A stretch of 64,000 nucleotides of DNA from Mycolicibacterium litorale (GTDB lineage: Bacteria; Actinomycetota; Actinomycetes; Mycobacteriales; Mycobacteriaceae): contig NZ_AP022586.1 of assembly GCF_010731695.1 (NCBI RefSeq), positions 3,410,001 to 3,474,000 on the forward strand, in the 5' to 3' direction. The notes beneath the pieces are model-generated. The model did not search any database and was not told the origin of the DNA. It saw only the letters and a list, made by a program, of their open reading frames with translations. A program made the translations under genes and the position numbers. This document shows, piece after piece, positions 35,360-45,106 of this stretch; within the stretch, counting starts at the first letter, position 1; every line of letters starts with the position of its first letter.

Positions 35360-37111
35360 TCACGACTCCGAATCGGGTGTGGTCGCGTCGAAGCGCAATG
35401 CCGACGACGCTTCGCCGCGCCACACCCGCTTCTCTTTTCCGCGCCACACGAAGCTGCGGCCGTCGTGCGATCGCGCCAACTGGTCGACGAGACGGAGCCG
35501 GATTCCCGCCGAGCTGACCTCTTCCTCCCGGATGTCCGGCATCTCGGCCAAGACTGCGCTCTTGGTGGCGGTGGTGCGACCGCATGCGGTGTCCAGGATC
35601 GACGCGCGGCGCAGGAGTCGCGGCCCGTCTCCTCCGCCTTCCACAACGGCGACAAGCGGTGTCCACGTTTCCGCGACTGGTGTGGCGAGGCGCCAGACCA
35701 GTTCGAACTCCTCTGCGGAGATCGCCCGCGGCGGAATGAATGAGGACGCGAACCAGGGCCGCGGGACGGCCCGCCCTGCGGGTCCCATCACAGTCTGTTC
35801 GATCGACCAAGCCAGATTCGCCATCTCGTCTCGTTGCAGCGAGACCTCCTCCAGCGCAGGGGACGTCACCGTCGCGAGCGCGCTGGGAAGCACCACCAAC
35901 AGGGGGGTGTCCGCTGCGGCCCCATCGTCGGCGGCGTCGGGCTGGAACTGCCGCCCGACGCCGTCGCCGGCCTGGGTGCTCCTGGTGCCCACCAACGTAG
36001 CGACGCCGAAGGTATCGCGGACGATGACCCAGTCGATGCAACTGACGGATGCCACAGGGACTTCGACCGGGGCGAGATACCAGTCCGGGCTGTAGATGAC
36101 GGCGAATTCCGTCGCCAGCATCCGTGCCAGATCAGTCCTGCCGTGCGATGCGGTTCCCAGTGCCACCGACGCATCCTCCATCTCCCAGAATCGGCCTGCC
36201 GCCATGCCGGGGAAGGTCAGTGGACTGGGCAGCACTGTGGTGGCGCGTGCACCGACGCGCGCGTCTGCGTCGTTGGCGGCCCCGAGCGTGGCGCCGGGCA
36301 CGTGGTCCACTGAACTCCAGTGCATCCCTCTACCGTCATACTGCGCGGCGCCGAGCACGACTTCGTCGGTTGTTCCCGGCAGCGGCGGCGCCGCCAGCGA
36401 ATACGAGTACTCGAGCCGGTCCGGGATCCATGCCGCCGAGCCGGGTGTGGCGTCGGCGATTCCCCACTCCTCGTCGATAACGGTGGCCCATGCGGTGAAC
36501 AGGTCATCGAGGTCGTCGAGACCGAGCTCCGCGGGCAACGCACCGGACCTGTGCAGACCCAACACCTTGGCGCCGTCGATCGTACGCCCGACTCCGTCCG
36601 CCGGCCCCAGCAGGGCGCGGTAGCGGGCCTCCGTGCTCGCCTCGACGCGACTGTTGTTCGCGACGGCCTCCGCGTCCGGCGGGGCGAACATGGTCGACGG
36701 ATGGGCGGCGAGCGCTGCCGCGGCGGTGTCACGGCCCGCGGCGCGCAGCATCTCGGCCAACAGGGCGCCGGCTCGCACCGCCACGGTCCATGGCGTCGAG
36801 TCCGACCGGTCGAGTCGGATGACCGGTTCGCGCTCCACGACCGCCTCCAACGGCGGGCCGTCGGGGTCGTAGGGCACCGGTTCCGCCGGTGGGACTTGCT
36901 CCGTCGAAAGGCCACCTTCAGCGCGGTATCGGGTGAATCTCGACCAACTGGCACCGATGTCGATCGCGACGGGACTTCCGCTGTCGTCACCGGTCATCTC
37001 CCCGAATTGCCACTGACGCAACAACAACCAGAGTGGGTCGGCGACTTCACCGGCCAGGCCGTCGGCGATGTCGGTGGTTCGGCGGTGCGGTTCGACGCGC
37101 ATCCAGGGCAT
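35360..37111 (-). CDS. Uncharacterised large protein E (DPLWLLxRQWQ type), last gene of five-gene operon
   Basis: This 583-residue protein has no signal peptide, membrane helix or known catalytic motif. The N-terminal block ADPLWLLLRQWQFGEMTGDDSGSP (split at residues 24-47) and the later FWEMED plus DLARMLATEFAVIYSPDW (about residues 304-345) are strongly patterned. From memory they recur in large uncharacterised proteins of many bacterial phyla, which I could not verify. The protein is rich in Trp and acidic residues. The ATG is at 37111, 15 bp after the stop of the 1528-residue gene. It is the promoter-distal gene of the operon. Function unknown. Confidence 0.7.
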   Translation of the reverse strand: MPWMRVEPHRRTTDIADGLAGEVADPLWLLLRQWQFGEMTGDDSGSPVAIDIGASWSRFTRYRAEGGLSTEQVPPAEPVPYDPDGPPLEAVVEREPVIRLDRSDSTPWTVAVRAGALLAEMLRAAGRDTAAAALAAHPSTMFAPPDAEAVANNSRVEASTEARYRALLGPADGVGRTIDGAKVLGLHRSGALPAELGLDDLDDLFTAWATVIDEEWGIADATPGSAAWIPDRLEYSYSLAAPPLPGTTDEVVLGAAQYDGRGMHWSSVDHVPGATLGAANDADARVGARATTVLPSPLTFPGMAAGRFWEMEDASVALGTASHGRTDLARMLATEFAVIYSPDWYLAPVEVPVASVSCIDWVIVRDTFGVATLVGTRSTQAGDGVGRQFQPDAADDGAAADTPLLVVLPSALATVTSPALEEVSLQRDEMANLAWSIEQTVMGPAGRAVPRPWFASSFIPPRAISAEEFELVWRLATPVAETWTPLVAVVEGGGDGPRLLRRASILDTACGRTTATKSAVLAEMPDIREEEVSSAGIRLRLVDQLARSHDGRSFVWRGKEKRVWRGEASSALRFDATTPDSES

Positions 37112-37126
37112 GGTCGGGCCTTTCGC

Positions 37127-40100
37127 TCAGAGCTCGGCGTGGATACGGAGGGCATCGACGCCGATGGCGCGGGCTCTGGCGATGTCGGCGAACGCGTTGG
37201 GGCGGGGCTCGAGCGGCTTGACGCCGGACAACTCCTGCCGGACGTACGTCAGCGGGAAGAACTCGGCGGCCCCCGTGGGCGCCAGCTCGTCGAGCGTCAC
37301 CCCGCGCATCCGGCTCATCACCAGCGTGTCAGTGATCATCTCCGTCAACATGCGGTGGGTCCACACTTCGTCCGGATCGGCCGGCGTGGCAAGCAGAATC
37401 GATTGTGGCGCACGGGCGTTAGGAGCGTCGTAATGGACGGCCAGGCCAGTCGTCACAGTGGGCGACGGCAGTACCTCCCCCACCTCGTCGACGACCAGGG
37501 CGTGCATCCGCTGGGCCTGCAGGACCTGGTCAGGTGCCGCCACGACCAGATGAGCGCGGGGACCGGACGGCCGTCTCCACCGGCGCAACTCGTTGCGCTT
37601 CTGCCCGGGCGGCGGGTCGCCCGCCGCCGGTAGCGCTCCGCCAAGCCAGCCCTCGTCGGGGACGAACGGCAGTTGACTCACCGACAGCGGCGCAGGTTGT
37701 GCGACGAAGAGGCGCAGGTCCTCGTACGCGGCGATATTCGGACGTACCCGCCCCAGGCGCGTCAGCCATCGTCGGACATCATGCGGCGCGGCCGGGACAC
37801 TCGCCGCGGACAGTGTGTGCGCGACCGCCAGGGTGGGAACCACGGCACGCCCTGCGATTCGGCGTGTCACTTCCACGAGTACGTCGAACCTGTTGTCCTC
37901 GCGGCGCAGTGCCGCCAGGCGCTGTTCCCAGGCCATCGGTGCGTCGTCCGCGCCGCCGCGCGGCAGCAGTGCCGCGACGTCACGGAGGCTTGCCGCGGCC
38001 GTCTGTGCCACCGACACCGCGTCGTAGATGGTCACCTGCTCTGCGCGGAATTGGGCTCCCGGTATGCCGAGCGTGGTGAACACCCGCATCTCGTCGGCCG
38101 CGACCCTGGTGTCCTCGGTGGCCGTCTCGGCGGCCTCGATCACCCGCGCGACGGCGGCGCTCACCTGCTCGAGGAGCGTCCCGAGGGCCGCCACGACCGG
38201 GTGACTATCCTCGTCCGTGGGCAGCGGAGGCTCCGGTGCGACTGGGGTACTCACCGGGTCCGCCTCCGGTGGAGCGGTCAAGTCGACAGCGGTCGCGGGA
38301 CGCGACTTGGCCAGCACCTCGCCCGCGGCCTGAGCCAGGGCGACCAGCCGATCGTAGGTATGACCGAACGGCATCGCGTCGTCCGCTGAGAGGCCGGCCG
38401 CAGCACGCAGCCGGTCGGCGAACACTGGCGAGGACGCCTCCGCTTCGACACACACATCCAGCGCACACACCCCGAGATCCGCCAGGCGCACCGTCGGCCC
38501 GCCGGGTGCCTCGGACAACACCCAGTCCGTAGCCGGACCGATCACGGACTGCGCCCAGCGTTCCGCGTGCGGCGCCAATCGCGCCCGTGCGGCTTCGACA
38601 TTCCATCCCGCCAGCGGCGGTTCGGACGTCAGGCCCACGACCACCTTGTGCGTGATGGTGATGCCTGACCGGGGTTCGTGGGTGACCGCGGGATCCGGTG
38701 GCCGGGAACCGGTGGCGACCGCTGAGAACAGTGCTCCGGCGGTGTCACTGTGTCCGGTCGTCAGGGCGTGCACCCCCTCGGCCACAAGCAGATCCGACAC
38801 CGCTTCGACGCTGCGGGCCAGATTGTCGAGGGCTTTGAGACAGACTGCGTCACCGCTCACGCCGGGCAGGGCGATCACTTCGTCATGGTGCTCGTGCACC
38901 GCCAACCCGTCTACCACGGCCGCGGCAGTGACAGCATCGCTTCCAGCGGCCGCGTCCGCCACGTGACGGTGTGGGTAGCGGGCTCGCAAGGTCGTCACGA
39001 TCGTGTGCGAGCCGTGATCGCCGAGTTCGCGTTCGAGTTGGTACCCGAGCAGGGCTCCGAGCGATTGCCCGTTGGCAACGCCATCGAGCAACTGCGTGCC
39101 GACCCGGACTTGCTTGCTGGTCAGATCGATCGAGGCGAGGCTGCTACCGGTATCGCGGTGTGACAGCTCCCCTGATCGCAGCACCCCCGCCGTTCTGGCC
39201 TGATCCAGGGATGGTGCGTGCACGTATCCGACAGGCTGGGCCGGCAGCCGCAACTCACCGTCGGTGACCGCTGCGTTCTCCCAAAGCGCAGGAGCCGCAA
39301 CGTTGTTCGTGTGAGAGCGCCGTACGTCGACCAGGACTCCCCAGCAACCCAGCTGAATGCCGGTCGGGCGGCTTGCGCGCAGCGTCGCCAGTCGCTGCGT
39401 GGCCAATGAGGTGTACCAGGCGTCAAGGCGGGAGGCGCAGCAGTCCAGCACCTCGCCGGTCAGACGGGTCAGATCCCGCGGTTGCAGGTCCGCATCGGCG
39501 AGCACGCCGACCGCCTCCTGGGTGCCGGCGAAGTTGTTGGGCCGCGTCTTGGGTTTGTAGACCACCACCCGGAAGTCGTCTTGTTCGAGGGCATCGGTGA
39601 TGGACATGCCCATGAGTTCGTCGACACGCTGCTCGGTGAACTCCGGCCGGGCCAGCAGGGTGGGGCGCAGATCGGCCGTGAGTCCCTCGGCGACCGTGAG
39701 CGCGGCAAGTTGCTTCTTACGGGCACCGACGGTGCTCGCCGGATCGGCCTCCACCTGGCCGACAGAGCCGAGTAGCGACGCAAATGCCTCTCCGACGAAC
39801 GCGTGGTCGACGTGGGCGAAGCGTGTTCTCACATCGAGTTCCTTCGACAGGGCCAGCGCGTGCTCCAGGAGCAGATACAGCAAGTCCTCGGGGCGGTCGT
39901 CGATTTCCGCCGGAACGCCGGAGCCGGCGAGCTGCCTCAGGTACTCACGTGCGTCCGCGGTCGCGATGGGACGCCCCATCGGCTCCGGGGCGCCGCCGGA
40001 GCGCGAAAGCATGTCTTCGAGAAGGGAGCCCGTGACTGCGAATCCGATGTCGTCCGCGCTGACAGATTCGGCCATGATCGACTTGATCACGTCGACCCTG

Positions 40101-41713
40101 ACCTCCTCGACGATTTCCGCCTGTTGTCGAAGGGCGTACTCAGCCAGTGTGCTGACGGGAACCGCCGGCAAGGTCTTCAGGCTTGCCGCCTTGTCGACGA
40201 GGTGCATCACCCTGCCCAGGAACTCACGGCCCGCATATCCGCCCCGATGCGGCACCGGCGCCTGGGTCAGGATCTGTGCGGTCAGATCGGACACCGACAC
40301 GCCCGCGCGCGGCGACGTCACGAGGTTGGGCACGTTGCCGGAGGCCCGCAGCCACCATGGGCGGAGCCGGTCGAGCAGCGCCCGCAGGCGCTGTGAATAC
40401 GCCGGTTCGTCACCGGCGGTGGCGTAGCGAGCGCCGGCGAGTACGGGGAGGATCCCGTAAGGTTGGCGTCCGACGCGCACCGTGGGCAGCGGTCCGCGTC
40501 CGCGGACATACGATGCGAAATGCTCTCTGGCGAAAGGCATCACGGCGTCCACCTGGTCGAGGAACGCCGCGATCTCGTCGAATTCCATGCCGTACTCGCC
40601 GTCGGACGGGCGGGTCAGCACGGCAATGGCTTCACCCAGGGTGACCGGGAACAACGCCAGCGCCATCGCACGGGAATGTCGTTGTTCGCAGCCGTGGTAT
40701 CCGGCGATGGACGCCAGAGACCGGTCAGCCAGCCCGAGGGCGGACTCGAGGGACGCCCCGTCCGACGAGCCACCACGCAACGCGGAGATCTCGGGTTCTG
40801 CTGCGCCACCGACTCCCACGGCGAACAGGCGGTCGTATCCCGCGAACGGGTCGGTGGCGGCGGCGAATCCCGAAGCCCGCTCGGAGAGGTTGTTGGTCGG
40901 CGTTCCCTGCGCGATCAGTGACAGCTCCGTAGCGTCGGCGTGGGTGTCCAGCAGGCGGGTGAGCGCGAGTGCTTCCTCTGCCGGGCCGCGACCGGCGACA
41001 GGCTCCCGGACGCCGACGACCACGAGCGTGTCCACGCCCTCGGCAGCAACCCGGGGCAACCCGTCCAGGTCGATCTCGGCGGCCATTCCGAGGTCCAGAG
41101 CGCGGGAGAAGTCGGTGAGCCAGCGTGACTCGTCGTCGGACGGAATGATGTGCGGATCACCGGGGTCCAGAGCGTTGCGGCCGTCCTCGGCACCCGGTCC
41201 GGCGGCGAGGGACTCCCCGGCCGAGCAGACCACGTGGTGAGTGAACGCCGGTTCCGAGCCGAGGTAACCGGTGATCACCCACGCATCCGGCATCAGATGA
41301 GCACGCGGTCGCGGCGTACCCGCATCGACCGGATCCGGCGCGCCGTGGCGGCACAACGCCGCGACCGGGTAAGCCCGTTCCACACCGACGCGGCGGGTCA
41401 GCACCTCCCACACGGTGCGGGCGGCGTAGGCGGCGGCCGCCGGATCATCCGGGTGGGCGTCCAGCGCGGCGGCATGGTCCGCCCAGAACTGTGCGCCCGC
41501 CTGAATCTCACTGGTGGACACGCTTTCCCGGTCGGTGGTTACCGAAATGTCGTCGGGGTATATCCGGATCCGAAGCACCCCCGCGGGAGCTTCCGCACCA
41601 TCGCTGCGCCGAGTGCAGTAGCGGGTTTCAAGACGAATCGGCATCAACGCGATCGGGACGGCAGGGTCGAGGGTCGACCACAGTTCCGGCGGTGGCGCGA
41701 TGGGTGGTGCCAT
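37127..41713 (-). CDS. Uncharacterised giant protein D (1528 aa)
   Basis: This protein of 1528 residues is one of the largest products in the window. It has no signal peptide or membrane helix. The N-terminus reads PIRLETRY (25-32) and LRIRIYPDDISV (47-58), and VGRQPYGILPVL lies near residue 414. A Pro/Ala-rich linker at about 1140-1165 separates a C-terminal helical part. I recognise no enzyme domain. Long alpha-helical and mixed segments suggest a structural or scaffold role, but that is a guess. The ATG at 41713 has AGGGGA upstream and lies 9 bp from the preceding gene, so it is clearly cotranscribed. Confidence 0.7.
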   Translation of the reverse strand: MAPPIAPPPELWSTLDPAVPIALMPIRLETRYCTRRSDGAEAPAGVLRIRIYPDDISVTTDRESVSTSEIQAGAQFWADHAAALDAHPDDPAAAAYAARTVWEVLTRRVGVERAYPVAALCRHGAPDPVDAGTPRPRAHLMPDAWVITGYLGSEPAFTHHVVCSAGESLAAGPGAEDGRNALDPGDPHIIPSDDESRWLTDFSRALDLGMAAEIDLDGLPRVAAEGVDTLVVVGVREPVAGRGPAEEALALTRLLDTHADATELSLIAQGTPTNNLSERASGFAAATDPFAGYDRLFAVGVGGAAEPEISALRGGSSDGASLESALGLADRSLASIAGYHGCEQRHSRAMALALFPVTLGEAIAVLTRPSDGEYGMEFDEIAAFLDQVDAVMPFAREHFASYVRGRGPLPTVRVGRQPYGILPVLAGARYATAGDEPAYSQRLRALLDRLRPWWLRASGNVPNLVTSPRAGVSVSDLTAQILTQAPVPHRGGYAGREFLGRVMHLVDKAASLKTLPAVPVSTLAEYALRQQAEIVEEVRVDVIKSIMAESVSADDIGFAVTGSLLEDMLSRSGGAPEPMGRPIATADAREYLRQLAGSGVPAEIDDRPEDLLYLLLEHALALSKELDVRTRFAHVDHAFVGEAFASLLGSVGQVEADPASTVGARKKQLAALTVAEGLTADLRPTLLARPEFTEQRVDELMGMSITDALEQDDFRVVVYKPKTRPNNFAGTQEAVGVLADADLQPRDLTRLTGEVLDCCASRLDAWYTSLATQRLATLRASRPTGIQLGCWGVLVDVRRSHTNNVAAPALWENAAVTDGELRLPAQPVGYVHAPSLDQARTAGVLRSGELSHRDTGSSLASIDLTSKQVRVGTQLLDGVANGQSLGALLGYQLERELGDHGSHTIVTTLRARYPHRHVADAAAGSDAVTAAAVVDGLAVHEHHDEVIALPGVSGDAVCLKALDNLARSVEAVSDLLVAEGVHALTTGHSDTAGALFSAVATGSRPPDPAVTHEPRSGITITHKVVVGLTSEPPLAGWNVEAARARLAPHAERWAQSVIGPATDWVLSEAPGGPTVRLADLGVCALDVCVEAEASSPVFADRLRAAAGLSADDAMPFGHTYDRLVALAQAAGEVLAKSRPATAVDLTAPPEADPVSTPVAPEPPLPTDEDSHPVVAALGTLLEQVSAAVARVIEAAETATEDTRVAADEMRVFTTLGIPGAQFRAEQVTIYDAVSVAQTAAASLRDVAALLPRGGADDAPMAWEQRLAALRREDNRFDVLVEVTRRIAGRAVVPTLAVAHTLSAASVPAAPHDVRRWLTRLGRVRPNIAAYEDLRLFVAQPAPLSVSQLPFVPDEGWLGGALPAAGDPPPGQKRNELRRWRRPSGPRAHLVVAAPDQVLQAQRMHALVVDEVGEVLPSPTVTTGLAVHYDAPNARAPQSILLATPADPDEVWTHRMLTEMITDTLVMSRMRGVTLDELAPTGAAEFFPLTYVRQELSGVKPLEPRPNAFADIARARAIGVDALRIHAEL

Positions 41714-41722
41714 GGTTATCCC

Positions 41723-44700
41723 CTAGTCCAGGACGATGAACTCGGTAGCGGGAAGAAGAGCGCGGAAAGGTCTCTGGCACAGCCGCACACCGACCTGAGT
41801 GCTGGTCGCCGAGGCGGCGAGCATGCCTGCCGTCAGGTGACCGCCGTCGATGACCGGGTCGGGCAGCCCCTGCCACGACCAGTCAACCGGTCGGCGGCCG
41901 GCATTTGCGCCGCGGACATCGCTGCTCTTGTCGTCGAGACCGAACCGCGGCTCGCGAGTGTTCTCGAGCAGCGAGACATACCACCGATGGGCGTCGCCAT
42001 CGGGCGGCTCGAGCAGCCTGCTCGGGGCGATGTCGAGAATGCTGTAGTTGACGTCGTCGTCGATGTGGCCGCGGTCGATCTCCGCGGCCTCTTCGGTGCC
42101 CTCGAAACCGCCGCCGACGCGTCTGCCGCGTACCGCGCTCACGATCGTGGTCGGGTAGCGCCGCAACAGGTCTCCCTTGATGACGACTACCGTCAGATCC
42201 TGAGGGAGGGTGCCACCGGCGTGATTGTCGCCGAGGGACGTCCACGCGGCCAGCGGTTTGACATCGGGCTGCGGCAGGTCCCAGAACCGGCGGAAACAGG
42301 TGCCCCGCACGTCGGTGGGGTAACCGCGCCACGTCAGCTCCCGCATGATCTCGTGGTTCGCCCCGGCGAGGAAAGCCTCGATGAATCGAGCGTTGATCCC
42401 GAACACCGACACCGAATTGGGGGCGAGTCCGCCCACGCCGCCGAGTAGCCAGTCCTTGTCCACGACGGCCAGCCGTTTGACCAACGGTTGGGTGAACTTC
42501 GGCGCCGCACGCAGCGGGTGGAAGAACGACTTGCCCATCCGCACGACGTCGTCGCTGACCACCGTGTGGGCGTAGGCCAGCAGGTCGCGGTAGGTCTGCC
42601 GTGGGTCCAGTGCGGTGACCGCAGTTTGCGTGGCGGTCGCGTCGAACGCTGCGAAACGCGGGGGTTTCGCTGTGGTGGAGCGTTTTCGGGCTCGCAGATC
42701 GACAGCCGCGCGGAACGCCGCCACGTCGCCGTCGGACAACTGTCCGAGTCGCGCCGGCGCGCTCGACCGGGTGATGCCCAACTCGGCGAGCACGCTGATG
42801 CGTATCGCCTCGGCAGCTCCCAGCGCGGCGGCATTCGTGGGTTCGCTGATCGTGGTGGACAGCAATGTGCCCGGGGCCGAGCGCAGAGCCGGACCCAGCG
42901 CCAGACGGACATCTTCGGACGCGAGACTCAGTTGGACTCCGGCGGGAACAGGCAGTTCCTCGCGGTGTACTGCCGCGATCTGACGGACCGGCATTGTCAT
43001 GCGTGCGGGCGCCCGCACCGCATCCGGAACCCCGTCGACCCGCTGCGCATCGATGACCACGTCGGGATGCCTGCGCGCCAGCTTGGGCAGACGCTTGCCC
43101 AGCGCCTTCCTCAGCAACCCGGGGTCGGCCCCTTCCCTGAGCACTTTCGTGTCGATGCGTTGCTCGCGCCGGATCACCTCGTGCACAGGACGGTTGACGG
43201 TCTCGTGCACGACGAGCCGCTTGGCCCAATCCTGGTCGCCGATCTGCTCGGTGATTCGCGGCCCGATCCGCACAGCCACGTCATCGTGAACAGACATGTC
43301 ATCGCCGTCATCGGGTTCGACCAATCGGTCGGCAATGGTCGCCGTGATGGCCGAGACGTTCTCGAGCACGGCAAGCCTGCCGATCAGAGCATCTGACCCG
43401 AGTACCGTGCGCACCGCATCGAGGTCCACGCGCGGCTCGTGGGTCAGCCGCTGCGGAATCACCGTGGCAGAACCGGACGCGAGAGCGGTCACGATCGCCG
43501 CGCTGATAGTGGTCGGCGAGACCCTGGCATCGTGCAGTTCCGCAACAGCACTCGACGCGACCGCAGCGCGGCGCGCCCGGGCTGCGGCCCTGACCATCGA
43601 CGGACCCAAAGCCTCCAATGGCAGCGTCGTAGTCTGTAGCTCTGCGTGCAGGGTGCGTCCGGGGTGGACGGCGATACGGCCGAAGCTACTGGAGGTGAAC
43701 CGCAGTCTGATGTCGTCGGGAGCCGCGGCCAGCTTGGTGTGCAGCGTCTGAAGCGCGCTGGCCATCAGCGCGGCGATCCTGATGCGCCGGTTGGCATCCT
43801 CGAGATCTGCGAGCTGCTGCCAGGCCTCCGCCATCAGCGACTCCTGGTCGTGAGCGACGACGCGGGCGCCCAGTCCGGCAGCCATGCGCTGATAGGGGTC
43901 GGCATTGAGTTGTGTCACCCAGTGGTGAGTGTCCGAGACGTCCAGCGAACCCGCACCTGCGGCCCACTGCCCGTACAGCGGCGGCCCGACTACCGGTTCT
44001 GCCGCCTCGGCGGTGGCAACGAGGTCGACCAGTTCTTTCAGGCGGCTCTGCAGCCGGGTTGCGCGATCCGTGGGGGCGGCCTGGTCAGGGGCGAAGGGGC
44101 TCAGCGGTGGTTCTCCGGCCTGCCGATCGACCCTCGCGATTGCGGTCGGGACGCGCTCCACTCCCGGTGCGAAGTCGGGCTCCGGTTCTCCCTGGCCCTC
44201 TGGCCGCTCTTGCATCAGCGAGGCCCGGGCCTCGACGGCGACCCGTCGTTCGCCGAGCCCGGCGGCGGACGGCACCTTGCGCAGCTTGCGCGCCAGCGAC
44301 TCGAAATCCCCTGCGGGACCGGTGGTGAAGCTCCAGTGGTCGTAGGCGGGCAGCTGTAGTCCGTCACCAGGACTCCAGAACGCATAACCCGGCGGATTCA
44401 ACGCGGCGAAGCCTTTGCCCCCCGGTTCCCAGAACCGGTCATCGGGATGGGCGGGCACGTCGACGCCGAGGCCCGCCAACCGCCCCAGCTCGAAGGTGGG
44501 CACCAGGGCCGCGATGTAGTCGGTGTTGGGCGCCAACTTCGTCGGGCAGATGATGCGCGATCGCACCCCGGAGGCCTGCGGGTCGGCAGTGACGACAGCC
44601 CGCCCGTCGACGTCTCCCGCCACCTGGACGTGGGCGAACGCCCACGCCTGCGCGGGAGAACTCAGCGCAGTGCCGTCGAGCACGCGGAGCACTGGCCCGC

Positions 44701-45106
44701 GCGGACCGGACTGGATCCGGCCCTGCCGATGCGCACCCTTGCTCCGGACGACCACCAGCATCAACCACGGGTCGAATCTCCCGTCGCGTGCGCCACCGCT
44801 GAACAGCCACGGAAGATCGGCGTGCCCGAATTCGATGAGCGCGAGGAAGTTCGGCTCGTGCCGGCCGTCGCCCGGCACCGGGCTCCGTCGCACGATCTGC
44901 AGCGCATTGATGCCTTCGCAGTCGGCAGGACCGAGCAGCGTGACACCCGCTGCGGTCAGAGTCCCGTCGAGTGGCGTCGGTCCCTGATGGCCGCCCAGCT
45001 GTAGTGCGGGCGTCACAGTGCGCCTGCCATCACAGCGAACCTCCCCGGTCGGTGCGGCGGCAGCGCCACGGCGAGACCAGGAAAGCAGGGTCAGGGACTC
45101 GGTCAC
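41723..45106 (-). CDS. Uncharacterised giant protein C (NHExxRELxWRxYPTD type)
   Basis: This protein of about 1127 residues has no signal peptide or membrane helix. Its most conserved-looking part, at about residues 908-940, has GANHEIMRELTWRGYPTD and then RFWDLP. From memory this is the hallmark of a widespread but unnamed family of large bacterial proteins (unverified). The GTG at 45106 overlaps the stop of the upstream gene (GTGA) and has GGGAGG about ten bases before it; a GTG at 45124 would add six residues. No catalytic motif is seen. It is the third gene of the five-gene operon. Confidence 0.7.
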   Translation of the reverse strand: MTESLTLLSWSRRGAAAAPTGEVRCDGRRTVTPALQLGGHQGPTPLDGTLTAAGVTLLGPADCEGINALQIVRRSPVPGDGRHEPNFLALIEFGHADLPWLFSGGARDGRFDPWLMLVVVRSKGAHRQGRIQSGPRGPVLRVLDGTALSSPAQAWAFAHVQVAGDVDGRAVVTADPQASGVRSRIICPTKLAPNTDYIAALVPTFELGRLAGLGVDVPAHPDDRFWEPGGKGFAALNPPGYAFWSPGDGLQLPAYDHWSFTTGPAGDFESLARKLRKVPSAAGLGERRVAVEARASLMQERPEGQGEPEPDFAPGVERVPTAIARVDRQAGEPPLSPFAPDQAAPTDRATRLQSRLKELVDLVATAEAAEPVVGPPLYGQWAAGAGSLDVSDTHHWVTQLNADPYQRMAAGLGARVVAHDQESLMAEAWQQLADLEDANRRIRIAALMASALQTLHTKLAAAPDDIRLRFTSSSFGRIAVHPGRTLHAELQTTTLPLEALGPSMVRAAARARRAAVASSAVAELHDARVSPTTISAAIVTALASGSATVIPQRLTHEPRVDLDAVRTVLGSDALIGRLAVLENVSAITATIADRLVEPDDGDDMSVHDDVAVRIGPRITEQIGDQDWAKRLVVHETVNRPVHEVIRREQRIDTKVLREGADPGLLRKALGKRLPKLARRHPDVVIDAQRVDGVPDAVRAPARMTMPVRQIAAVHREELPVPAGVQLSLASEDVRLALGPALRSAPGTLLSTTISEPTNAAALGAAEAIRISVLAELGITRSSAPARLGQLSDGDVAAFRAAVDLRARKRSTTAKPPRFAAFDATATQTAVTALDPRQTYRDLLAYAHTVVSDDVVRMGKSFFHPLRAAPKFTQPLVKRLAVVDKDWLLGGVGGLAPNSVSVFGINARFIEAFLAGANHEIMRELTWRGYPTDVRGTCFRRFWDLPQPDVKPLAAWTSLGDNHAGGTLPQDLTVVVIKGDLLRRYPTTIVSAVRGRRVGGGFEGTEEAAEIDRGHIDDDVNYSILDIAPSRLLEPPDGDAHRWYVSLLENTREPRFGLDDKSSDVRGANAGRRPVDWSWQGLPDPVIDGGHLTAGMLAASATSTQVGVRLCQRPFRALLPATEFIVLD